Source: Paenibacillus sp. FSL R7-0204 (GTDB taxonomy: Bacteria; Bacillota; Bacilli; Paenibacillales; Paenibacillaceae). Taken from it: a stretch of DNA of 64,000 nt. The stretch covers positions 868,001 to 932,000 of the forward strand of contig NZ_JBBOCA010000001.1 of assembly GCF_038002225.1 (NCBI RefSeq), in the 5' to 3' direction. This document shows positions 57,055 to 64,000 of this stretch, in pieces. Within the stretch, counting starts at the first letter, position 1; the number at the start of each line of letters is the position of its first letter. Below the pieces are notes generated by a model. The model was not told the origin of the DNA. It saw only the letters and a list, made by a program, of their open reading frames with translations, and did no database searches. The translations under genes were made by a program, and so were the position numbers.

Positions 57055-58725
57055 TTGATTAAGGTAGAGAATGTATCGATGAAATTTCGTATGGCCAATG
57101 ACCATATTACAAGCCTTAAAGAATTTATGGTTAAAAAAATAGTAGGAAAGCTTGAATATAAAGAATTCATTGCTTTGAATGATGTTTCTTTCACAATTGA
57201 GAAAGGCGATGTTGTAGGCATTATTGGAAAAAATGGTGCAGGGAAAAGCACTCTCTTAAAAATTATATCTGGGATTTTATCTCCTTCAAAAGGGAAATTA
57301 GAGGTTTCAGGAAATATCGCGCCAATGCTAGAGCTTGGGGCAGGATTTGATGTTGACTTGACAGCAAGAGAAAACATCTACTTGAATGGTGCGGTTCTGG
57401 GATATTCCAAGAAGTATTTAACCGAACGTTATAATGATATTGTGGAATTCTCAGAACTACATGATTTCATGGACACTCCAATTCGTAACTTCTCATCTGG
57501 TATGACTATGCGCTTGGCATTCTCTATAGCCACTTTGGTTAATCCCGATATATTAATCGTAGACGAAATCCTATCTGTCGGAGATTCACAATTTCAGAAA
57601 AAAAGCGCTAAAAGAATGCGCGAATTGATGAGTGGAGGGACTACAGTACTCTTAGTCTCACATAGTATTGATCAGATAAGATCGATGTGTAATAAGGTTG
57701 TATGGTTAGAGCATGGAACAGTGCGGATGTTTGGCAATGCACAGGAGGTTTGCAGTGAGTACACAGAGTCTTCTAGACAAGAATATTTAGTAAAGGAACA
57801 GAAGGAACATCTAGTAAAGGAAAATAGTACAACGTATGAATGGAAAGAACAATTATATACTCCTACACATATTGAAAAAATAGACGAATGTTACTTTATC
57901 GTGGATTGCTGGCACCAACGCGTTATTTACAGTAGTAACTTAACCGAACCAATAATTAATTGGAATACACTTTCCGATACTCTTGGGAATCCCCATTCAA
58001 TCTCAAGCGATGGGAATGTTTTTTTGGTAGATGATGCTGCAGGAAATGAAGTTAGAGCTTTTGTTAAAGAAGGCGACAAGTTTATTCAAACTCAAATATT
58101 AGATAGAGTAGGAGAAAGTCCGAATAAAATATTGTATGATGCTCAAGCTCAGAGGTTTTTTGGGATATCGGCCATGTCACAGCATGTCTTTGTTTTAAAT
58201 AATAGCGGTGACAAAGTTTGGATTGATAAGGTGATAAGATTAGGATATCTACAGGAAAATTCCTACATCAGAAATATTCGTATAATAGATGGAGAACTTT
58301 TTTTTGTATCAGGTCCTGGTAAGATTATAGTGGCAGATTATATTAATTCGCCGTTCAATATAATCCGTGAATATAAGGTTCCCTTCGAATTAAGAGGGAT
58401 GAATGATATTTTGAAAATTGGTTCTTTCTTTTATATTACTGTATATCAAAATGGTGCTGGTGAAGTTGCACCGAAATTGATTAGAGTAAAGGATTTAAAT
58501 GACCTGGAAACTTCTGATTTTGAAGATTTGAGAGAAATTGTTGATTTAAAAGGAGTGCCATATAGTTTTTCGTTTTTTGACGGTAGGGTATTTTTGACGG
58601 AGATAGATACGTACTCTCGAATCATCTCATTTCTGATTGTTAATGATGAAATAACTGATATTCAAGTTCATTTTGATACGGGCAGCCCCAGTGAATCATC
58701 TATTAGAAAGCGTAGCGGACAATAA
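57055..58725 (+). CDS. Wzt-like polysaccharide export ATPase with propeller-like C-terminal domain
   Basis: 556 residues, TTG start. Residues 1-240: ABC domain of the Wzt/TagH type (GKNGAGKSTLLKI; FSSGMTMRLAFS; ILIVDEILSVGD; SHSIDQIRSM). Residues 241-265 are a charged linker. Residues 270-556 are not the usual Ig-like carbohydrate-binding domain: they show repeated short beta-strand blocks with G-N/D turns (LGNPHSISSDGNVFLVDD; ESPNKILYDAQAQRFFG; YIRNIRIIDGELFFVSG; GMNDILKIGSFFYITVY; PYSFSFFDGRVFLTE), suggesting a five- or six-bladed beta-propeller. Such a domain could recognise the glycan or its cap. Sits between the permease and the giant glycan enzyme. Confidence 0.85.
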   Translation: MIKVENVSMKFRMANDHITSLKEFMVKKIVGKLEYKEFIALNDVSFTIEKGDVVGIIGKNGAGKSTLLKIISGILSPSKGKLEVSGNIAPMLELGAGFDVDLTARENIYLNGAVLGYSKKYLTERYNDIVEFSELHDFMDTPIRNFSSGMTMRLAFSIATLVNPDILIVDEILSVGDSQFQKKSAKRMRELMSGGTTVLLVSHSIDQIRSMCNKVVWLEHGTVRMFGNAQEVCSEYTESSRQEYLVKEQKEHLVKENSTTYEWKEQLYTPTHIEKIDECYFIVDCWHQRVIYSSNLTEPIINWNTLSDTLGNPHSISSDGNVFLVDDAAGNEVRAFVKEGDKFIQTQILDRVGESPNKILYDAQAQRFFGISAMSQHVFVLNNSGDKVWIDKVIRLGYLQENSYIRNIRIIDGELFFVSGPGKIIVADYINSPFNIIREYKVPFELRGMNDILKIGSFFYITVYQNGAGEVAPKLIRVKDLNDLETSDFEDLREIVDLKGVPYSFSFFDGRVFLTEIDTYSRIISFLIVNDEITDIQVHFDTGSPSESSIRKRSGQ

Positions 58726-58756
58726 TGTTTGCAGAAAACTTGAGGGAGAGGCTATA

Positions 58757-61700
58757 ATGGCAAAATTTAATTTGCAGTTTTACAATAATGAAACTAATTA
58801 TACAGATGGTGAGATTATAGAAGATAAAATATTGGATTTTGTAGTAAATAATAAACACAATGATCTAAATGGACAAAATAATATTGATTGGCCTCTGTTT
58901 TATCATCTTTCTCATTTGAGAGAAAATATTTTGAATTGGTATCCCTTCAAGGAGAATTGCAGAATACTTGAAGTGGGTGCAGGTTGTGGCGCAATAACTA
59001 GATTATTATGTGAAAAGGCAAATTATGTTGCATCTGTAGAATTAACGTACAAACGTGCTAACATAAATTTTGAACGACATAAAGAGATCGAGAATTTAGA
59101 GATATTTGTTGGGAATTTTGAAAACATGAGGTTTGATGAAAAATTTGATTATGTTATTGTAAATGGAGTTTTAGAGTATGCAGGTGGATTTATTAATAGT
59201 GATAAACCCTATGAGGATTTTGTAAGAGGTTTGTCAAAACATTTGAAGAACGATGGAGAGGTCATCATTGCAATTGAAAATAGAATAGGAATGAAGTATT
59301 TTTCTGGAGCTAAAGAAGATCATCTTGGAGAATTATTTGTAGGATTAAATGATTATGTTAACGAAAAGAACATCAGAACGTTCTCGAAAAGTGAAATAAG
59401 TTTTCTATTAGAAGAAAGTGGTTTAGCTCTGAAGAAATTTTATTATCCATACCCTGATTATAAATTTCCGGAGACAATTTATTCTGATGAAGGTTTTGAA
59501 TTGATTCCTTTATCTTATGATACGCATAGTTATGATACTGACCGTTATATGTTTTTTGATGAAATTAAAATGCAGAGTGTTTTAGTTAAAGAGAGTGTGG
59601 GAAGTTCATTTGCGAATTCATTTCTAATCGTTGCGGGAAAGAACGATGAACAAAGAGAATCTGAACAAGAAGCATTCACTGAAGAAATATTATATGTGAA
59701 AATTAATGCTAACAGAGATGATTCCTATAAGATATTTACTATGATTAAGAAGAATGATAGGGGATTAGCGGTTGTTAAGCATCCTCTCACCAAAAAAGCA
59801 AAAGAGCATTTAAAGCATATGGCACACGTATTTGAGAATTCGAAAGAACATAATAATAACATTTCTTTATTGCCTGGTTATATTGTAGACGATGATCTAG
59901 TCTTTGACTTCCTTGATCTACCTACAGTTGAAACTTTATTACTGGAAAAACTTGAAAATAGAGACCTTCAGGATTTTATGTCAATTATAAATAAATTTAG
60001 AAATATAATAATAACTCAAAACTATCAAGTGAATTCTTATTCGGATAAGTTTCAACAAATATTCGGTCCAGAAGTATATGATGGGGAGTTAGAATTTACC
60101 TCTTATAGCAATATAGACACTTTATTTGATAATATGTTCTATAATAACGAACAATGGATCGTAATTGATTATGAATGGAATTTGGATTGTGATTTACCTG
60201 TGAACTTCATTTTATGGCGATCTATTAAAGAATTCTATGCAAAGCATAGACATGTTAGATTTTTCATGGAAGAGAATGGTGTGTATGAGAATTATGGTAT
60301 TACTCCTGAAATGATAAATGTATTTTATAAATGGGAAGGTTTCTTTTCTTCTGTCTATGTCAAGATGTTAAATAAAGAAATATACCAAAAGAATATTATA
60401 ACTCTTCTTGATCCGGAGCAGGTTTTCAAATCGGAGAATTTAATTGCAAATCTGTATTTAGACACAGGGGACGGATTTAATGATTACGAAAAGATTCAAC
60501 AGCACTTTGATAAAAATTTAAAGGAAATTGTTTTGGAATTTGATATTAGCGAATACAAAAATATTAAAGCTATTCGGTTTGATCCTCTCGAAGGCCATGC
60601 TTGCAAGTGTTCAATATTATCTTCTATGATGGATGGGGAGTCAGTCCTTTTAAAACCCTTTAATTCTTATTCAGATGATTCTGACGTAGACTTTTTTATA
60701 ACAACTGATCCCATTTACTTAATGGATAATTTACCACCAAATATACTTAAATTACATCTTAGAATGAAAATTGAAGTTCTTGATGAGGAGCAGGCTTTTA
60801 AAGAGATTAATGAAAAAATACACCAAATGAAAGAAATGCAAGAGCAGTTTCAGTATGAAATTGATGAAATAAAGACTGAAAACAATAAACTTGCAAATGA
60901 ATTGAAAAAAACGCTAAAAGATAAGGGATTACTTGCTGTTGAGCGTGAGAATCTTCTGGTTATCAAAAGAGAATTGAGCGATAATAATAATCGTTTAAAT
61001 AATGAAATATCATTATTAAACGATCAAATCAGTCGATTAATGCATGAAAAATCAATATTAGCTCAAGAGTACACTACTTTAGTTACTTCGAAGATATGGA
61101 AATCAACTAAACCCGTAAGACTTATATTAGACAGTGTTAAAAACTTGAATAAGAAGTTTGTAAATTTAATAAGAGAATGCTTCAAACTAATCTTAAAGAC
61201 AAAACAAAACTTAAAAACAATAGGTTTAACGAATACTATCAAAAAAATTTACAATAAAGGTCCAGAGTCATTAGCTAATGTTAAAGAGTCAGGCAAATTA
61301 GCTGAAATTGTTCAAGAACATGATATTTGGCGGGAGATCACTCAATGGATTGAAAATACTCCGCATTCATTTGTTGATATATTCCATGTACCAATGGGCT
61401 GGAATACCCCACTGTTTCAGAGATTTCAACACTTATCTCTTCAAGCGGGTAATGTTGGGGGGATTTCTTTTTATGGTGCTCATCCATTAGTAGATAAAGA
61501 AATAGAGATTTGTGAATTTGTCACTCCAACATTATGTGTAATCAATTTAGACAACTATGAAATTAAGAAGAAGCTTTTTGAAATATTGGATAATGTGGGT
61601 GGTCTCAAAATTATACGCCTCCAATCGATAGATCTTGCTACTAGAATTGAAGAATTAGAGTCATTTATCAATAAGGGCTACCATATCGTTTATGAATACA

Positions 61701-63871
61701 TTGATGAAATTACACCTCAGATTACTGGGAATATTCCTAAGTTTGTCTTAGAACGTCATGATTATATACTGCAAAATTCAGAAATATCAATAGTTGCTAC
61801 AGCCGACAAATTGTTTGATCAAATTAAACCGTATCGCAATCAAAATATGGAGTTAATAACTAATGGCGTTGACTATGAGCATTGGAATCTTAATAGGCAT
61901 GCTGCAAAATGCCCAGAGGATATTCGAGAGATTGTTGAACTAGGGAAAATTGTAGTTGGTTACCATGGAGCATTGGCTCAATGGATCGACTATAATATGC
62001 TGAAAGATTTAGCTGAGAACAAAGAATACGTTTTGTTGCTGATAGGATATGAGCATGATGGATCGTTAAGAGAAAGTGGACTATTAGACTACGACAATGT
62101 GCATTTTATTGGGTCAAAACCATACGCACAGCTTAGTAATTACGCTGTTTTCTATGATATAGCCATTTTGCCGTTTTTGCTAAATGATATTACCAAATCT
62201 GTTTCTCCTGTAAAGATATTTGAATATATGGCTTTGAAAAAGCCTATTGTTACTTATGCACTTCCTGAGTGCCTGAAATACGAATCTTGTTTAATTGCCT
62301 ATAGTCCAGCTGAGTTTATTGAATATGTTGAGAAAGCTACAACTTTGCGTATGGATACTACTTACCTTACAGTATTGACTAAAGAAGCATTGGAGAATAC
62401 ATGGACTTCCATAACTCAGCGTACAGTTGATTTAGTTAGACGTAATCCAATTGAAAAAGTATTAAACAATAGTAATCATAATGAGTTATCAGAATTGGAT
62501 GTTCCTCTATCAGTTACGGCTCATGACAGACGAATTTATCAAGTTTTAAAGAAAGTATTTTGGAGGCTTCCATTATTCAGTCCGAGGTTTAAAAAAAATT
62601 TTTTGTATAATACTAAGAAATTATTTAAACCAAGTCTGCTTGCACACCCTCCCTCAGAAATACAGGAGGAGAATGGTCAAGTTATGCATAAGGAAATTGA
62701 AGGAGCTCAAAAAGAACAAATTCAATATATTGAACAGATATTGAAAATTCCAGAGCGTGATAAGGAAGCTTTTGTAGCTCTTACAGAATCACATTATAGT
62801 AGGGTTGAAGGAGACAGTAAGATAATTGCTTACTACTTAACTCAATTTCACCCAGATGAACATAATGAGAAGTGGTGGGGAAAGGGAGTTACAGAATGGG
62901 ACAATGTTGCGCGTGCAGTTCCTCAATTTGTCGGACACTATCAACCACGGTTACCTGGTGAGTTAGGGTTCTATGATTTAAGGATTAAGGAAAACATGGC
63001 CCGCCAAATAGAATTGGCACAGATGCATGGGGTCTTTGGTTTCTCTTTTTATTATTATTGGTTTAACGGGGAGCGACTTCTGGAGAAACCGATTGAAATG
63101 TTTCTTGAAGATAAGAGCCTCGATTTTCCATTTTCTCTTTGCTGGGCCAATGAAAACTGGACTAAGCGTTTTGATGGAACGAACTCTGGAATATTGATGG
63201 AGCAGCCAAAAACTTTGGAAAGCTATAAAAATGTGATTCACGATATGGTTAGATTTTTAGATGATAGCCGTTACATCACTGTAAAAGGTAAAAAAATGAT
63301 AACGGTTTACAGACCAGGGTTAATGCCTGAACCTGATGAGATAATTCGGTATTGGCGAGAGTATTGCCACAACCAAGGCATAGGTGAGTTATATATTATC
63401 GCGGTGAAGGAAAATATGGTTGAGTTAGATCTGCTTGGAATGGGATTTGATGCAATCTCAGAGTTCCATCCAGGCACCGTCTATACTCAACTGAAAAATA
63501 TTACACATGACATCGAATATATTCGTAAAGATTTCTCAGGTGAGGTGTTTGATTATAAAGACTTGGTTGAGAAGCAAAAATACTTTAATTATGATCTACC
63601 TAAGCTTTATCGGGCAGTTATGCCAATGTGGGATAATACTGCTCGTAGAAACAACAAAGGAATGATTTTTCAAGGTGCAACACCTGCATTGTATAAGCAA
63701 TGGTTAAAAGACGTGATTTTAGAAGGAAAGAGCAGGTCGGACTTAGATGACCAATTAGTATTTGTTAATGCGTGGAATGAATGGGGAGAGGGTGCTTATC
63801 TAGAACCTGATAAAAAATATGGATATGCTTATTTGCAAGCAACGAAAGAGGCAGTAGAGGAAACAAGATGA
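58757..63871 (+). CDS. Giant multidomain glycan enzyme: methyltransferase, kinase-like region, coiled coil, glycosyltransferase, WbsX/GH99-like
   Basis: 1704 residues from ATG 58757 (GAGGGAGAGG upstream; the frame extends to 58673 within the wzt-like gene but that start has no site). Domains: about 45-300 SAM methyltransferase (ILEVGAGCGAITRLL; FDYVIVNGVLEYAGG); about 320-560 a region with VVKHPLTKKAKEHL and WIVIDYEWNLDCDLPVN, resembling kinase folds; about 680-780 a long coiled coil (NEKIHQMKEMQEQ, NNRLNNEISLLNDQISRL); about 860-1230 a GT-B glycosyltransferase (NGVDYEHWN, VGYHGALAQWIDY, SPVKIFEYMALKKPIVTY); about 1353-1700 a Glyco_WbsX/GH99-like domain (IAYYLTQFHPDEHNEKWWG, SLCWANENWTKRFDG, VNAWNEWGEGAYLEPD). 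Fourth gene of the export cluster. The order recalls WbdD-type capping and ruler proteins; the kinase call is uncertain. Confidence 0.85.
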   Translation: MAKFNLQFYNNETNYTDGEIIEDKILDFVVNNKHNDLNGQNNIDWPLFYHLSHLRENILNWYPFKENCRILEVGAGCGAITRLLCEKANYVASVELTYKRANINFERHKEIENLEIFVGNFENMRFDEKFDYVIVNGVLEYAGGFINSDKPYEDFVRGLSKHLKNDGEVIIAIENRIGMKYFSGAKEDHLGELFVGLNDYVNEKNIRTFSKSEISFLLEESGLALKKFYYPYPDYKFPETIYSDEGFELIPLSYDTHSYDTDRYMFFDEIKMQSVLVKESVGSSFANSFLIVAGKNDEQRESEQEAFTEEILYVKINANRDDSYKIFTMIKKNDRGLAVVKHPLTKKAKEHLKHMAHVFENSKEHNNNISLLPGYIVDDDLVFDFLDLPTVETLLLEKLENRDLQDFMSIINKFRNIIITQNYQVNSYSDKFQQIFGPEVYDGELEFTSYSNIDTLFDNMFYNNEQWIVIDYEWNLDCDLPVNFILWRSIKEFYAKHRHVRFFMEENGVYENYGITPEMINVFYKWEGFFSSVYVKMLNKEIYQKNIITLLDPEQVFKSENLIANLYLDTGDGFNDYEKIQQHFDKNLKEIVLEFDISEYKNIKAIRFDPLEGHACKCSILSSMMDGESVLLKPFNSYSDDSDVDFFITTDPIYLMDNLPPNILKLHLRMKIEVLDEEQAFKEINEKIHQMKEMQEQFQYEIDEIKTENNKLANELKKTLKDKGLLAVERENLLVIKRELSDNNNRLNNEISLLNDQISRLMHEKSILAQEYTTLVTSKIWKSTKPVRLILDSVKNLNKKFVNLIRECFKLILKTKQNLKTIGLTNTIKKIYNKGPESLANVKESGKLAEIVQEHDIWREITQWIENTPHSFVDIFHVPMGWNTPLFQRFQHLSLQAGNVGGISFYGAHPLVDKEIEICEFVTPTLCVINLDNYEIKKKLFEILDNVGGLKIIRLQSIDLATRIEELESFINKGYHIVYEYIDEITPQITGNIPKFVLERHDYILQNSEISIVATADKLFDQIKPYRNQNMELITNGVDYEHWNLNRHAAKCPEDIREIVELGKIVVGYHGALAQWIDYNMLKDLAENKEYVLLLIGYEHDGSLRESGLLDYDNVHFIGSKPYAQLSNYAVFYDIAILPFLLNDITKSVSPVKIFEYMALKKPIVTYALPECLKYESCLIAYSPAEFIEYVEKATTLRMDTTYLTVLTKEALENTWTSITQRTVDLVRRNPIEKVLNNSNHNELSELDVPLSVTAHDRRIYQVLKKVFWRLPLFSPRFKKNFLYNTKKLFKPSLLAHPPSEIQEENGQVMHKEIEGAQKEQIQYIEQILKIPERDKEAFVALTESHYSRVEGDSKIIAYYLTQFHPDEHNEKWWGKGVTEWDNVARAVPQFVGHYQPRLPGELGFYDLRIKENMARQIELAQMHGVFGFSFYYYWFNGERLLEKPIEMFLEDKSLDFPFSLCWANENWTKRFDGTNSGILMEQPKTLESYKNVIHDMVRFLDDSRYITVKGKKMITVYRPGLMPEPDEIIRYWREYCHNQGIGELYIIAVKENMVELDLLGMGFDAISEFHPGTVYTQLKNITHDIEYIRKDFSGEVFDYKDLVEKQKYFNYDLPKLYRAVMPMWDNTARRNNKGMIFQGATPALYKQWLKDVILEGKSRSDLDDQLVFVNAWNEWGEGAYLEPDKKYGYAYLQATKEAVEETR

Positions 63872-63981
63872 AATTAATTTGATTAAAATAATGCTTGGAA
63901 ACTATGAGGAATGGCTAAGGTACGGCTAAGTCATTCCTCCATACTGTATTTCAAGTATGTTAATGTAGGGAGTGATATAGG

Positions 63982-64000
63982 TGCTGAGAAATGCAATGAT
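63982..64000 (+). CDS. Start of a further gene, cut by the window edge
   Basis: GTG at 63982 with TAGGGAGTG seven bases upstream; only six codons (MLRNAM) are in the window, so no product can be named. It probably continues the glycan island. The 110-base gap before it has a GAGGAATG / CATTCCTC hairpin (63906-63938) without a clear T run. Confidence 0.45.

Overview
The window looks like a chromosomal segment of a Paenibacillus-type member of the Bacillota. This is inferred from protein content and gene order: a ftsE-ftsX-M23 peptidase-ctp-minJ block, a tandem glycine riboswitch before gcvT, uvrB-uvrA behind a LexA-type box, and Gram-positive ribosome binding sites with many TTG and GTG starts. 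No rRNA, tRNA, CRISPR array, transposase or prophage was recognised. Most of the window has mid-range G+C; the last 9 kb is clearly A+T-rich.

Layout. 1-5512: the end of a type IV pilus operon (pilT fragment, pilC, prepilin, prepilin peptidase, a PilM-PilN fusion, pilO). 5711-14240: envelope and cell division functions, namely an IseA-like secreted protein, a VanW/G5 protein, then FtsEX, a coiled-coil M23 peptidase, a C-terminal processing protease and a MinJ-like PDZ membrane protein. 14388-14732: tandem minisatellite repeats. 14788-20521: a NarL-type two-component system divergent from a three-gene ABC-2 exporter, resembling LnrJK-LnrLMN of Bacillus subtilis. 20630-27511: rhamnose mutarotase, a cation/proton antiporter, a lipoprotein, a second three-gene ABC transporter, a small membrane protein and a LuxR-type regulator. 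27722-32512: glycine cleavage (gcvT-gcvPA-gcvPB behind the riboswitch; gcvH divergent). 32610-40610: a membrane protein, a MotA/MotB stator pair and uvrB-uvrA, with a repeat array between the two uvr genes. 41324-55144: gmd, a small membrane protein, an HtrA protease with an overlapping copper-amine-oxidase-like secreted protein, rmlC/rmlA, a U32 peptidase, galU and an O-antigen-ligase-like polymerase/ligase with TPRs.

55299-64000: an A+T-rich glycan island made of a family 2 glycosyltransferase, a Wzm-like permease, a Wzt-like ATPase with an unusual propeller-like C-terminal half, and a 1704-residue protein joining a methyltransferase, a possible kinase-like region, a long coiled coil, a glycosyltransferase and a WbsX/GH99-like domain. 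By analogy with O-antigen systems in which a methyltransferase/kinase with a coiled-coil ruler caps and measures the chain, and the Wzt C-terminal domain reads the cap, this island may be a Gram-positive ABC-exported polysaccharide system with its own length control. That is inference and the most interesting item here. Supporting sugar-nucleotide genes (galU, rmlA, rmlC, gmd) lie within 18 kb.
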